A DNA stretch of 64,000 nt, taken from NCBI RefSeq assembly GCF_025699295.1, contig NZ_JAILWB010000015.1:1-64000 (forward strand), written 5' to 3'. This document shows positions 1 to 11,334 of the stretch, one piece after another. A program made the translations under genes and the position numbers. Numbering within the stretch: the stretch's first letter is position 1; each line of letters begins with the position of its first letter. Source of the stretch: Hydrogenophaga sp. (GTDB lineage: Bacteria > Pseudomonadota > Gammaproteobacteria > Burkholderiales > Burkholderiaceae_C). Under the pieces are notes generated by a model. That model did not search any database and was not told the DNA's origin. It worked only from the letters and a program-made list of their open reading frames with translations.

Positions 1-107
1 GTGATCGCCGGCACGCGCGAAGACGAATCGGCGCAGCGCCGCGGCACCAACCCGCAGCGGGGTGGTGCAGGTCCTGTGCCCGCCGGTATGGCGGCCGGGG
101 CGCGCCG

Positions 108-111
<4 letters not shown>
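1..111 (+). CDS. macA: C-terminal end of a MacA-type periplasmic adaptor (partial)
   Basis: The frame is open from the first base of the window to a TGA at 109-111, so only the last 36 residues are visible. They form a polar Gly/Arg-rich tail with no recognisable domain. Identity is inferred from context: the stop overlaps the macB start as ATGA, and in MacAB-type tripartite pumps the HlyD/MFP adaptor gene normally lies directly upstream of the ABC component. The preceding sequence would be needed to confirm it. Confidence 0.55.
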
Positions 112-2113
<2,002 letters not shown>

Positions 2114-2117
<4 letters not shown>

Positions 2118-3535
2118 ATCCGATGAAAAAGCAAGCTCCATCCGCGGCCCTGAAACTGGTGGCGCTGGCGTGCGCGCTGTTGCTGCAAGGCTGCGCCGTC
2201 ACCCGCGAGCCGGCGCGTGCGCCGGTGGTCGAAATGCCCCCGGCCTGGTTGCCGGACACGCCAGCGACCGAGGCCGCGCAGCTCTCCACCGCCTGGTGGC
2301 AGTCGTTCGGCTCGGCGCCGCTGGAGCGGCTGATCGATGAAGCCCAGGCCGGCAGCGCCGACCTGCGAATCGCCGTGGAGCGCATGCGCCAGGCCGACAT
2401 CGCCCTGCAGCAGGCCGGCATTGCCCGGTTGCCGTCGGTCAGCGGCAGCCTGGGCACCAGCGCCAGCCGCTCCGACGCTCCGGGCACGCCAGCCACCTCG
2501 CGCGAATCGAGCAGCGCCGGGCTGTCCGTGAGCTACGAGGTCGACCTCTGGGGCCGCATTGCGGCGGGCGTGCGCGCGGGCGAGGCCTCGTTCCAGGCCA
2601 GCCGGTACGACTGGAAGGCCGCGCGCCTGACCCTGCTCACGAGCGTGGCGAACAATTACTTCCTGTGGCTCAACACGGCCGAGCGCCTGCGCATCGCACG
2701 CGAGAACCTGACCATCGCCGAGCGCGTGCTGCGCATTGTCGAAGCGCGCCAGCGCAACGGCGTGGCCACGGCGCTGGAGGTCTCGCAGCAGCGCACCACG
2801 GTGCTGTCGCAGCGCACTGCGCTCATCCCGCTGGAACTGCAGCAGCGCCAGACCGCCACCGCGCTGGCCCTGTTGCTGGGCCGCGTGCCGCAGGGCTATG
2901 CGCCCGAGGCGGGCGACTTCGCCCAGCTGCGTGTGCCCGAACTCTCGGCCGGCCTGCCGTCGACGCTGCTCACGCGCAGGCCCGACCTGGCCTCGGCCGA
3001 GGCGCAGCTGGCCGCCGCCGACGCCAACGTGGAGGCCGCGCGCGCGGCGCTGCTGCCCAGCCTGTCGCTGTCCGCCTCGGGCAGCCTGGGCAGCTCGGCG
3101 CTGCTGAGCCTGGCGGACCCCACGCGCAGCGTCTCGCTGGGCCTGTCGCTGGCGCAGGCGATCTTCGACGGCGGACGCCAGCGCCTGCAGGTGCGCGGCA
3201 CCGAGTCGCAGCGCGTGGTGCTGATCGAGAACTACGGCAAGGCCATCCGCACCGCGCTCAAGGAAGTCGATGACGGCCTGGGCAGCATCGAGCGCAGCCA
3301 GCGGCAGGAAGCCCTGCAGCGCGAGGTGGTGGCGCAGGCGCGGCGCTCGCTGCAGCTCGCCGAACTGCGCTACCGCGAGGGCAGCGGCGACCTGCTGTCC
3401 GTGCTGGACGCGCAGCGCACGCTGTTCGCCGCGCTCGATGCGCTGTCAACGCAGAGCCTGTCGCGCCTGACGGCCGCCCTGGACCTGTACAAGGCCCTGG
3501 GCGGCGATTGGGTCGAGCCGCCGCCGCTGTCCTGA
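2114..3535 (+). CDS. NodT/OprM-family outer-membrane efflux lipoprotein
   Basis: Outer-membrane channel of the tripartite pump. The N-terminus is a lipoprotein signal with lipobox LLQGC, so Cys27 should be acylated and the protein anchored in the outer membrane. Two long TolC-type repeats follow; the motifs [19 protein letters not shown] and [17 protein letters not shown] are typical of the RND/NodT outer-membrane factor family, as is the length of 473. The start is fixed by an ATGA overlap with macB; a second Met lies three codons in. A dedicated outer-membrane factor beside macAB is common in Burkholderiales, whereas E. coli MacAB borrows TolC. Confidence 0.95.
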
Positions 3536-3567
3536 ACCGGTCGGCGCTCGCCTCCGGGGGTGGCGGT

Positions 3568-4698
3568 TCAGCGCCCGACGGGCGCGAGCGCACCCGGCGC
3601 GTCGGCAAGCGTGCGGCAGCCGCTCAGTGCCATGGCGATCTCGAGCTCGTCGCGCAGCAGGCGCAGCACATGCGCCACGCCCACGGCGCCTGCGTTGGCG
3701 AGTCCGTGCAGCACCGGGCGGCCCACCAGCACCGCCGAAGCACCCAGCGCGACCGCCTTGAGCACGTCGGTGCCGCGGCGAATGCCACCATCCACCAGCA
3801 CCGGCACGGCACCCTGCACCGCCTGCACCATGGGCGGCAGCAGGGTGGCCGTGGCGGGCATCGTGTCGAGCGTGCGGCCGCCGTGGTTGGAGACGATCAG
3901 GCCGGCCGCTCCCTGTGCCACTGCCTCGCGCCCGTCGTCCGGATGGACCACGCCCTTGAGCAGGATGGGCAGGTGCGTGATGGAGCGCAGCCAGCCCAGG
4001 TCGTCCCAGGTGGGCGCATGGGTCAGCAGGTCGTCGAAGAGGGCGCTCTGGCCGGATTGCAGCACCAACGGCTTCGGTGCGAGGCGAGCGGCGAGGTTGA
4101 CAGCAGTGACGTCGGCCGGGCGGCGAAAGCCCGCACGACGCTCGCGGTCGCGCGCGCCCTGCACCGGCGCGTCCACCGTCAGCACCAGCGCCTCGAAACC
4201 GGCCGCCTCTACGCGGTGGATCAGCTCGCGCATGAAGGCTCTGTCCGGCAACAGATAGAGCTGAAACCACAGAGGTCCCCGCATGGGCTCGGGCAGGACG
4301 AGCCGCGCCACGTCCTCGAGCAGTGCGGTGGCCTGCGTGCTCAGCACCAGACCCGCGCCCAAGGTTGCCGCGGCCAGCGCGGTGGCCTGTTCGCCCTGCG
4401 GGTGCGCCAGCCGCTGGTAGGCCATGGGCGCGACCAGAATGGGGTGTGCCAGGGTGCGCCCCAGCAGATCGACGCGGGTGTGACCGCCTTCCAGCCGGCG
4501 CATCACGCGGGGCAGCAACTCGACGCGCTGCCACGCCGCGATGTTGGCGCGCAGCGTGATCTCGTCGGCCGCACCGCCGTTGAAGTAGGCCTGCGCCGCC
4601 TCGTCGAGCAGCAGCGCGCTGTGGCGCTCGTGGTCGGCCAGACTCACCACGCCTTCGGGCAGCGTGGCCGGAGCGGCGCGCGCAGGGTCCCGCGTCAT
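3568..4698 (-). CDS. FMN-dependent alpha-hydroxy-acid oxidase/dehydrogenase
   Basis: Member of the lactate dehydrogenase/glycolate oxidase TIM-barrel family, oxidising an L-2-hydroxyacid to the 2-oxoacid with FMN. Visible motifs are the early barrel segment [33 protein letters not shown], the substrate/flavin lysine in [11 protein letters not shown], the catalytic SNHGGRTLD and the phosphate-binding stretch [18 protein letters not shown] start it at 4698 because this ATG overlaps the stop of the piuC-like gene as ATGA; an in-frame ATG at 4710 would add four residues. Length is 376 residues. Translational coupling to an iron-uptake hydroxylase is unusual; its substrate might be a siderophore-derived or dietary hydroxyacid, which is speculation. 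Confidence 0.9.
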   Translation of the reverse strand: MTRDPARAAPATLPEGVVSLADHERHSALLLDEAAQAYFNGGAADEITLRANIAAWQRVELLPRVMRRLEGGHTRVDLLGRTLAHPILVAPMAYQRLAHPQGEQATALAAATLGAGLVLSTQATALLEDVARLVLPEPMRGPLWFQLYLLPDRAFMRELIHRVEAAGFEALVLTVDAPVQGARDRERRAGFRRPADVTAVNLAARLAPKPLVLQSGQSALFDDLLTHAPTWDDLGWLRSITHLPILLKGVVHPDDGREAVAQGAAGLIVSNHGGRTLDTMPATATLLPPMVQAVQGAVPVLVDGGIRRGTDVLKAVALGASAVLVGRPVLHGLANAGAVGVAHVLRLLRDELEIAMALSGCRTLADAPGALAPVGR

Positions 4699-5381
4699 GT
4701 ATTGGCCCACAGCCGCAGCAGGTTGTGGTACGTGCCGGTAAGGGCCGTGGTTTCGGGCGTTTCGCCATGGCGCTGGCGCAGCGCGAGCAGGTTCATGTCG
4801 AGGTCGAACAGCAGGCGACGGTGCTCCTCGCTGCGGACCATGCTCTCCACCCAGAAGAAGCAGGCGAGCCGTGCGCCACGGGTCACTGGCTCGACTCTGT
4901 GCACTCGGGTTCCGGGGTACATCACCAGATCGCCCGCGGGCAACTTGATGCGTTGTTCACCCATGGCGTCCTGTACCACCAGTTCGCCCCCGTCGTAGCT
5001 GGCGGGATCGCTCAGGAAGAGCGTGCACGAGACGTCGCTGCGGACCCATTCGTCGGTGGACCTGGAGTGGAGCACGGCGCCGTCGACGTGACTGCCATAG
5101 GCGTTGGATTCGCCGCTGTACCGGTTGAACAGCGGATTGAATATCTTGCGCGGCAGCGCCGCGGAGAAGAACAGCGGATCCCGGCGCAGCGCGGCGCGAA
5201 CCAGCTCCTGCAAGGTGCGGGAGCCCGCGCTGTCCTGCGCCAGCTGCTCGTTGTTCTTGCGCGATTGCGCCTGGGAGCCCGCACTGCTGCGGCCATCGAT
5301 CCATGCTGCCTGATCGCCCAGCAGCGATCTCGCTTCGGCGACTTCCTCCGGCTGGAGGATGTTCTTCAGATGCATGAGCAT
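4695..5381 (-). CDS. piuC: PiuC/YbiX-type Fe(II)/2-oxoglutarate hydroxylase
   Basis: Fe(II)- and 2-oxoglutarate-dependent PKHD-type hydroxylase of the PiuC/YbiX family, generally found beside TonB-dependent catecholate siderophore receptors and iron-regulated. The iron ligands are visible as His98 and Asp100 in YGSHVDG and His161 in TRVHRVEP, with the 2-oxoglutarate-binding Arg168 or nearby Arg in VTRGAR. The length of 228 matches the family (about 225). It lies 27 bases behind the receptor gene and overlaps the oxidase downstream as ATGA, so the three form one operon. The cellular substrate is not firmly known for the family. Confidence 0.92.
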   Translation of the reverse strand: MLMHLKNILQPEEVAEARSLLGDQAAWIDGRSSAGSQAQSRKNNEQLAQDSAGSRTLQELVRAALRRDPLFFSAALPRKIFNPLFNRYSGESNAYGSHVDGAVLHSRSTDEWVRSDVSCTLFLSDPASYDGGELVVQDAMGEQRIKLPAGDLVMYPGTRVHRVEPVTRGARLACFFWVESMVRSEEHRRLLFDLDMNLLALRQRHGETPETTALTGTYHNLLRLWANT

Positions 5382-5407
5382 GGTGTGGCAGTGCGGACGT
5401 CGGTGGA

Positions 5408-7651
5408 TCAGAACAGCTTCTTCAGCGTGAGCTGCACGGCACGGGCCGCGCCGGGAGCATAGAAGCCACGGTACAGCGCGTCGGCGTAGAGCTCGTCCGT
5501 CAGGTTGGTGACGTTCAGTTTGAGCATGGTGGTGTCATTGATCGCGTACTCGGCCATGGCATCGAAGGTGGTGAAGCTGTCGGCCAGCACATGGCGCGCG
5601 CCTTCCGGGTTCTGCTTTCCCCGGTAGGTCAAGCCGCCGCCGACGCGCAACTGGGGCGTGACCTTGTAGGTGGTCCACAGGCTGGCGCTGTGTTTGGGCG
5701 TCAGGCCTGGGCGGTCTCCCTGCACTTGCGCACCGGTGCCCGCGGCATTGAGCGCCACGTTGCTCTTGTCGATCTTCGCGGAGGGAATCCAGGTGTGGTT
5801 GTAGAAGATTTCCCACTTCGGCGTGATGCGGCCGGCCAGGTTGAACTCCATGCCGGCCGCATGGCGTTTGCCCGACAGCAGTTGCTGCATGCTGGCGGTG
5901 TCCGGGTCGGTGTTGCGCTCGTTGTACTTCTCCGAGTAGAACAAAGCCGCACCCAATGAAGCGCGTTGCTCGAACAACTCGAACTTGCCCCCAATCTCCA
6001 GGTTGCGGCTTTTCTCTGCGGGTGTGTTCGCGTCCCGGGTGTTCGGGCTGCCCGGGGTGAACTGGTAGGTGTCACCCGAGGTGTTGTACGAGGTGCCGAA
6101 CGAGACGTAGTACGACGAGTTCTCGTCGGGCTGGAAAATGGCGCCCAGGCGGGGGCTCCAGAGGTTCTCCGAGACGTCGCTGGCCACGCCTGCATTGGTG
6201 AGGTAAGACGCGCTGAAGCGGTCGTAGCGCAGGCCACCGATGAGCTTGACGTTCGCGTTCAGATGCAGTGTGTCCTGCACATACAGGCCGACGTCGCGCG
6301 CGTCGAAGGTGTTGAACGGCGGCGCGCCCCGCGTGTCTTCTCGCGAAGCGCCGTCATTGGGTGTGCCCACCGTGGTGCCCAGGCCACTGTTGCCACCCGA
6401 GAAGTTGTTGGCCCGGCGAGCGCTTTCCTTGTAGAGGTCCAGACCGGCGAGCAGGTCATGCTTCATGCCCCAACCCGTGAAGGTGCCGACGTAGTCGCTC
6501 TGCACCTGTGTCGTTTCGCTGATCCCGATACGGCCCTTGGCGGTGCGGCTGAGCAGGGTTTCCGGCCCCAGGTTGTCGATCGTGGTGGGCGCACCGTTGG
6601 TGGTGCCAAAGCGGATCACGCTGGCCCAGAGATCGCGCTCGTAGCGCCCATGGCGTACCCGGGTGGTGAGCGAGTTCTGTCGGTCGAAGCGATGTGTGTG
6701 GCTGAAGGTCAGGTAGTCTGCCGAGGTGTCAAGGTGGTCGCTGGCCAACCCGTAGTAGTTCCCGGCGGGCAGCGTCGGCACGATCACGCCGTTCTGGATG
6801 AACCAGGGGTGGTTGTACAGCGGGCGGCCCTCGGATTCGAGGTGATACAGCCCGACCGAAAACTCGTTGCGGGTGCCGATGCCCCAGCGGTAGGTGGGTG
6901 CGATGCCGCGCTTGCTCACCTCGGCGCCGTCGTTGTCGGCTTCATGGAGCATGGCATTGAGCCGCAGGGCCGAGTCCTCGCTGAGCATGAAGTTGAAGTC
7001 GCCCGTGACGCGGTGCTCGTTGCCGGTTCCGATGGTGTAGTCGACCTCGTGCTGATCCAGCAGGAATGGTTGCTTGCTGACCTGGTTGACCACGCCTCCC
7101 GTGGAGCCCTTGCCGAACAGCATGGATGCCGAGCCCTTGAGCACTTCCACGCGGTCGTTGTTGAAGGTGTCACGCTCGTAGAGCGCGCCGTCGCGGATGC
7201 CGTCTGTATAGATGTCGCCGGCCTGACCGAGTGAGAAACCGCGCAGGCGAACGTCTTCCTCGCCGGTCTCGCCGGCCTGGAAGGTCACGCCGGCAGTGGT
7301 GCGCAGCACCTCGCGGAAGTCATCAAGGTTGCGGTCATCGATCAGTCGCTCGGTCATCACCGTGACCGACTGCGGGATGTCTCGCAGGGCCTGATTGCCT
7401 TTGCCGATACCGGTTTCCCTGGTCCGCAAGGTGTTCTTGGTTTGCGGCACCTCGGCCTGATCACGCACTTCCACCGTGGGCAACGTGTTGGCAGGTCCGG
7501 CTGGTACCGTCTGTGCCCCGGCGCTCATGGAGCCGGCCAGCAGCATCGCGCCCAAAGGCAACAAGGTGTTCGGGCTGGCTTTGAGGGCGGGTACATGGGA
7601 TCGGGGCAGGGTCCGGACAGGGTGCTTGGCGTTCTTCTTGCGTTGGGACAT
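5408..7651 (-). CDS. TonB-dependent catecholate-type siderophore receptor
   Basis: Outer-membrane receptor that imports ferric siderophore with energy from TonB. A long signal sequence ends near the SAGAQT site, followed by a TonB-box-like TLPTVEV, the plug domain ([54 protein letters not shown]) and a 22-strand barrel ending in the terminal Phe of VQLTLKKLF. The plug motifs match the Fiu/FhuA-like TonB-siderophore subclass, and the PiuC neighbour points to a catecholate ligand. I start at 7651 (747 residues), the Met just before the basic n-region; an ATG at 7693 would add 14 residues. A Fur-like box at 7743-7755 predicts iron repression. Confidence 0.93.
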   Translation of the reverse strand: MSQRKKNAKHPVRTLPRSHVPALKASPNTLLPLGAMLLAGSMSAGAQTVPAGPANTLPTVEVRDQAEVPQTKNTLRTRETGIGKGNQALRDIPQSVTVMTERLIDDRNLDDFREVLRTTAGVTFQAGETGEEDVRLRGFSLGQAGDIYTDGIRDGALYERDTFNNDRVEVLKGSASMLFGKGSTGGVVNQVSKQPFLLDQHEVDYTIGTGNEHRVTGDFNFMLSEDSALRLNAMLHEADNDGAEVSKRGIAPTYRWGIGTRNEFSVGLYHLESEGRPLYNHPWFIQNGVIVPTLPAGNYYGLASDHLDTSADYLTFSHTHRFDRQNSLTTRVRHGRYERDLWASVIRFGTTNGAPTTIDNLGPETLLSRTAKGRIGISETTQVQSDYVGTFTGWGMKHDLLAGLDLYKESARRANNFSGGNSGLGTTVGTPNDGASREDTRGAPPFNTFDARDVGLYVQDTLHLNANVKLIGGLRYDRFSASYLTNAGVASDVSENLWSPRLGAIFQPDENSSYYVSFGTSYNTSGDTYQFTPGSPNTRDANTPAEKSRNLEIGGKFELFEQRASLGAALFYSEKYNERNTDPDTASMQQLLSGKRHAAGMEFNLAGRITPKWEIFYNHTWIPSAKIDKSNVALNAAGTGAQVQGDRPGLTPKHSASLWTTYKVTPQLRVGGGLTYRGKQNPEGARHVLADSFTTFDAMAEYAINDTTMLKLNVTNLTDELYADALYRGFYAPGAARAVQLTLKKLF

Positions 7652-7742
7652 GGTGGCAACGGGCTTTAAACAGAGGTTTTCGGCTGGCTGCAACGCACGA
7701 AGCGCCTGGCTGGCTGGAGCCCGTGATCATAAATCAAACAAG

Positions 7743-7755
7743 AACGATTCGCATT
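7743..7755 (-). promoter_or_regulatory. Candidate Fur box of the siderophore receptor operon
   Basis: On the minus strand the bases read AATGCGAATCGTT, matching 10 of 13 positions of the Fur core AATGATAATCATT. The site lies about 92 bases upstream of the chosen receptor start in an AT-rich island that contrasts with the surrounding GC-rich DNA. Fur control of a TonB receptor-piuC unit is well known in related bacteria; binding here is inferred. Confidence 0.6.
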
Positions 7756-7861
7756 AAATTGTAAAAATTCATAGCGAAAAGATGCGTTTGCACGGGCTTG
7801 TCGTGGTGCACGGGCATGCTGCACAGCAACAAAAGCTATGATGCACATTGGCGCTATCAAT

Positions 7862-7890
7862 TCGACACATCGATAGAGAGTGCCTATAGT
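7862..7890 (+). promoter_or_regulatory. Candidate ahpC promoter with OxyR-like half element
   Basis: TCGACA (7862-7867), a 17-base spacer and TATAGT (7885-7890) form a good sigma-70 promoter 56 bases before the ahpC start. Overlapping it is ATAG-N7-CTAT (7873-7887), the spacing of one half of an OxyR site. The second half at the expected 11-base phasing is absent, so OxyR control is only a possibility. Confidence 0.5.
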
Positions 7891-7945
7891 TTGCCCATCG
7901 CTTCCTCCCGAAGCCCCTCTTTTTTCAACTCCACCAAGGAAAACC

Positions 7946-8509
7946 ATGTCCCTTATCAACACCACCGTCAAACCCTTCGCCGCGACCGCCTTCCACAACG
8001 GCAAGTTCGTGCCCGTGTCCGACGCCAGCCTGCGTGGCGAATGGTCGGTGCTGATCTTCATGCCCGCCGCATTCACCTTCAACTGCCCGACCGAAGTGGA
8101 AGACGCGGCCGACAACTACGCCGAGTTCCAGAAGGCCGGCGCCGAGGTCTACATCGTCACGACCGACACCCACTTCTCGCACAAGGTGTGGCACGAGACC
8201 TCGCCCGCCGTGGGCAAGGCCAAGTTCCCGCTGATCGGCGACCCCACGCACCAGCTGACCCGTGCCTTCGACGTGCACATCGAGGAAGAAGGCCTGGCGC
8301 TGCGCGGCACCTTCATCGTCAACCCCGATGGCGTGATCAAGACCGCCGAGATCCACGACAACGCGATCGCCCGCGACGTCAAGGAAACCCTGCGCAAGCT
8401 CAAGGCCGCGCAGTACGTGGCCAAGAACCCCGGCCAGGTCTGCCCGGCCAAGTGGAACGAAGGCGCCAAGACCATCGCCCCGTCGCTGGACCTGGTCGGC
8501 AAGATCTGA
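7946..8509 (+). CDS. ahpC: Alkyl hydroperoxide reductase subunit C (peroxiredoxin)
   Basis: Typical 2-Cys peroxiredoxin that reduces hydrogen peroxide, organic peroxides and peroxynitrite in the cytoplasm and is recycled by AhpF. The peroxidatic Cys47 lies in FTFNCPTE and the resolving Cys166 in VCPAKWNEG. I chose the ATG at 7946 because an AGGA ribosome site sits at 7936-7940 and the resulting 187 residues equal the length of E. coli AhpC; upstream in-frame starts would add a non-conserved leader. ahpF follows after 122 bases that contain a strong hairpin. Confidence 0.97.
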   Translation: MSLINTTVKPFAATAFHNGKFVPVSDASLRGEWSVLIFMPAAFTFNCPTEVEDAADNYAEFQKAGAEVYIVTTDTHFSHKVWHETSPAVGKAKFPLIGDPTHQLTRAFDVHIEEEGLALRGTFIVNPDGVIKTAEIHDNAIARDVKETLRKLKAAQYVAKNPGQVCPAKWNEGAKTIAPSLDLVGKI

Positions 8510-8532
8510 TCGACCCCGTTCGATGCTGAAAT

Positions 8533-8559
8533 GCCCGCGGGTCCACGAGACCCGCGGGC
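8533..8559 (+). terminator. Strong hairpin between ahpC and ahpF (attenuator or partial terminator)
   Basis: An 11-base perfect stem, GCCCGCGGGTC at 8533-8543 and GACCCGCGGGC at 8549-8559, encloses a 5-base loop. The bases after it are C-rich, not a T run, so full intrinsic termination is unlikely. It could protect the ahpC message 3-prime end or reduce read-through into ahpF, giving more AhpC than AhpF, as the stoichiometry of the pair demands. Confidence 0.65.
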
Positions 8560-8631
8560 CCCTCCCTGGCCGCCTGCCGACGTGCAGCAGGTGGCCGGCT
8601 CCCGAAGTCGCTTGTAGAAAAGGAAACAGTC

Positions 8632-10218
8632 ATGCTGGACGACACCCTCAAGGCCCAACTCGGCGCTTACCTGGAGCGCGTGACGCAACCCTTCGAGATC
8701 GTTGCCTCGCTGAGCGACTCCGAGAGCTCCCGTGAAACGCGCGAACTGCTCGATACCATTCAAGGCCTGCGCAGTGACAAGATCACGCTGCGCACCGATG
8801 GCCAGGACGCGCGCCGGCCCTCGTTCACCCTCCAGCGCGCCGGCAGCGAGGCCGCGCTGCGTTTTGCCGGCCTGCCGCTGGGCCACGAATTCACTTCGCT
8901 GGTGCTGGCGCTGCTGTGGACGGGTGGCCATCCACCCAAGGTGGAACAGGACCTGATCGAACAGATCCAGGCCCTGGATGGTGACTTCAACTTCGAAGTC
9001 TTCATGTCCCTGACCTGCCACAACTGCCCGGACGTGGTGCAGGCCCTGAGCCTGATGGCGATCCTGAACCCGAAGATCAAGACCACCGTCATCGAAGGCG
9101 GGGCCTTCCAGGACGAGGTGAACGCCCGCGAGATCATGGCCGTGCCCATTGTCTTCCTCAACGGTGAGGTGTTCGGCTCGGGCCGCATGACGGCCGAAGA
9201 AATCGTCGCCAGACTGGACGTGAACGCCGATGCGCGTGAAGCCGCGAAGCTCGACGCGAAGGACCCGTTCGACGTGCTCATCGTCGGTGGCGGCCCTGCC
9301 GGTGCGGCCGCGGCGGTGTACGCCGCGCGCAAGGGCATCCGCGTGGGCGTGGCCGCCGAGCGTTTCGGTGGCCAGGTCAACGACACCATGGCGATCGAGA
9401 ACTACATCAGCGTGCTCGAGACCGACGGCCCGAAGTTTGCCGCCGCGCTCGAGGCGCAGGTGCGCCACTACGACGTGGACATCATGAACCTGCAGCGCGC
9501 CGAAAAACTCATCCCGGCCAGCGAGCCGGGAGGGCTGGTGCAGGTGCAGCTGGCCAACGGCGCCACGTTGAGCGCGCGCAGCGTGATCCTGTCCACCGGT
9601 GCGCGCTGGCGCAACGTGAACGTGCCGGGCGAGGCCGAGTACCGCAACAAGGGCGTGGCCTACTGCCCGCACTGCGACGGCCCCCTGTTCAAGGGCAAGC
9701 GCGTGGCGGTGATCGGTGGTGGCAACTCGGGCGTGGAGGCCGCGATCGACCTGGCCGGCATCGTGCAACATGTGACGCTGATCGAATTCGCCGACGCCCT
9801 CAAGGCCGATGCGGTGCTGGTCAGCAGGCTCAAGAGCCTGCCCAACGTGAGCATCCATGTGAACGCGCAGACCACCGAGATCACCGGCGCCAACGGCAAG
9901 GTCAATGGCCTGGGCTACAAGGACCGCGTGAGCGGCGAAGCACAGCACGTCGAGCTCGAAGGCGTGTTCGTGCAGATCGGCCTGGTGCCCAACACCGAGT
10001 TCCTCAAAGGCACGGTTGCGCTGAGCCGCTTTGGCGAGATCGAAGTCGATGCCAGGGGCCACACCAGTGTGGAGGGCGTGTTCGCCGCCGGCGACTGCAC
10101 CACGGTGCCGTACAAGCAGATCGTGATTGCCGCGGGCGACGGATCCAAGGCCGCGCTCAGCGCCTTCGATTACCTGATCCGCCAGCCGGTGGTGGAAGCC
10201 GAAGCCGTCGCGGCCTGA
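8632..10218 (+). CDS. ahpF: Alkyl hydroperoxide reductase subunit F
   Basis: NADH-dependent flavoprotein disulfide reductase that passes electrons to AhpC. The N-terminal tandem thioredoxin-fold domain carries CHNC (Cys129/Cys132). The FAD site [17 protein letters not shown] starts the thioredoxin reductase-like core, the second redox pair is CPHC (Cys345/Cys348), the NADH-binding motif is [10 protein letters not shown], and GVFAAGDCT closes the FAD domain. The numbering of both cysteine pairs equals that of E. coli AhpF. A clear AAGGAAA ribosome site precedes the ATG. Confidence 0.97.
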   Translation: MLDDTLKAQLGAYLERVTQPFEIVASLSDSESSRETRELLDTIQGLRSDKITLRTDGQDARRPSFTLQRAGSEAALRFAGLPLGHEFTSLVLALLWTGGHPPKVEQDLIEQIQALDGDFNFEVFMSLTCHNCPDVVQALSLMAILNPKIKTTVIEGGAFQDEVNAREIMAVPIVFLNGEVFGSGRMTAEEIVARLDVNADAREAAKLDAKDPFDVLIVGGGPAGAAAAVYAARKGIRVGVAAERFGGQVNDTMAIENYISVLETDGPKFAAALEAQVRHYDVDIMNLQRAEKLIPASEPGGLVQVQLANGATLSARSVILSTGARWRNVNVPGEAEYRNKGVAYCPHCDGPLFKGKRVAVIGGGNSGVEAAIDLAGIVQHVTLIEFADALKADAVLVSRLKSLPNVSIHVNAQTTEITGANGKVNGLGYKDRVSGEAQHVELEGVFVQIGLVPNTEFLKGTVALSRFGEIEVDARGHTSVEGVFAAGDCTTVPYKQIVIAAGDGSKAALSAFDYLIRQPVVEAEAVAA

Positions 10219-10227
10219 GCGCAAAGT

Positions 10228-11334
10228 TCATGGGCTGCGCACCAGGCGCAGCGGTGTCCCGGCCTGTTCGCCATTGCTCCAGAGCTGGCCGGTGAGTTCG
10301 CGGCCGTCGGCACTGGCGTCGAGCACCACGCTGCCGGTGTCCAGCGGGCCGCGGCCGTCGCCGGTGACGGCCCGGTACGGCACCTCGATGCGCGGCACGC
10401 CCATCACGTGGCTCAGCACGCCGCTGCCCACGTAACGCACCTCGTTGACCACCAGTCCCTGGCTGCGCACACCCTGGGCATAGGCTTGCCAGTTGGGGTA
10501 CCAGCTCACGGGGAAGGGGTCGGTCTGCAGTTCCACCGTCGTGCCCACCACCGTGAACAGCACGCGCAGGCGCCGGTTCTCGGGGTCGATTGACCACCAC
10601 AGGCCGGCGATGTCGGGCGGGGCCGGCAACCGCGGTGTCGCCACCGGGCCGGCGGGCGGCGCGATCGCCTGCAGCGCCCTGAACAGGGCTTCGGCCGTGG
10701 CAGCGTCCGACGCCAGTGTCGAAGCGGGTTCGTCATCGTCCTCGAAGGCCGACACGAGCAGGCCGAGCACGAACAGCGACACGAAGAAGGCCCCCACCCA
10801 CATCAGGCCGCGCTGTACGCGCTGGGTGAACGTGCGCCGTGGCACAGCGGCACCGTTGAGGTCGTCGCGCGGCGCGATGCCGTGGCCTCGCAGGTCGGAC
10901 ACGATTTTCGCGAGATCGGTGGCCCAGTCTTCTGTGCGCAGTTTCAGTCCGTGCGCGTCCTTCAGGAAGCGCAGCGGCTCGGGCAGTTCGGCGCCGGTCG
11001 GTGCCACCATGCCCTCGGTGAACAGCGGCACGATGAGCGCGCCGTGCTGGCGCGCGCTCAGCACCTCGTTGCGAATCGGGTCGTCCTCGTGGTCGATGCG
11101 CCGCCCGCCCTCGGGGTGCTGCATGCCCAGCAGGTCGGGCGTGAACAGGAGCAGCACCACCGGTTTGCCACCGAGCGCGGCCACGATGGCACTGCGCCAC
11201 GCCGTGCCGCCGCGCAGGTCCTGCTTGTCGAAGAACACCTGGTCATCGCCGTAGAGCCGGCTCAGGTCCGCGCAGAGGCGGTCTGCGTCCTTCTTGCCGT
11301 CGGACGACCGGTAGCTGATGAAGATGCGGCTCAT
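10228..11334 (-). CDS. TIR-domain protein with a membrane anchor and a C-terminal beta-rich domain
   Basis: Last gene of the caspase/CHAT operon, 368 residues. Residues 1-150 form a TIR domain: RIFISYRSSD at the start, VFFDKQDLRGG, and PIRNEVLSA, whose Glu90 aligns with the catalytic Glu of NAD-hydrolysing TIRs such as SARM1. Residues about 177-197 are one hydrophobic helix followed by an acidic stretch. The last 120 residues are beta-rich with no family I recognise (GLWWSIDP near the start, ELTGQLWSNG near the end), vaguely calycin-like. If the TIR is cytoplasmic the C-terminal part is probably periplasmic. The start is set by an ATGA overlap with the CHAT gene. NADase or signal-nucleotide production is inferred; the protein could also be a membrane adaptor. 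Confidence 0.88.
   Translation of the reverse strand: MSRIFISYRSSDGKKDADRLCADLSRLYGDDQVFFDKQDLRGGTAWRSAIVAALGGKPVVLLLFTPDLLGMQHPEGGRRIDHEDDPIRNEVLSARQHGALIVPLFTEGMVAPTGAELPEPLRFLKDAHGLKLRTEDWATDLAKIVSDLRGHGIAPRDDLNGAAVPRRTFTQRVQRGLMWVGAFFVSLFVLGLLVSAFEDDDEPASTLASDAATAEALFRALQAIAPPAGPVATPRLPAPPDIAGLWWSIDPENRRLRVLFTVVGTTVELQTDPFPVSWYPNWQAYAQGVRSQGLVVNEVRYVGSGVLSHVMGVPRIEVPYRAVTGDGRGPLDTGSVVLDASADGRELTGQLWSNGEQAGTPLRLVRSP

Noticed and set aside
7836..7887. A complete four-element OxyR site before ahpC
   Set aside because: Only one ATAG-N7-CTAT pair is phased correctly; other CTAT copies at 7836 and 7854 do not fit the 11-base spacing.
8149..10224. A 691-codon open frame on the minus strand
   Set aside because: Opposite ahpC and ahpF; no motifs and typical antisense composition.
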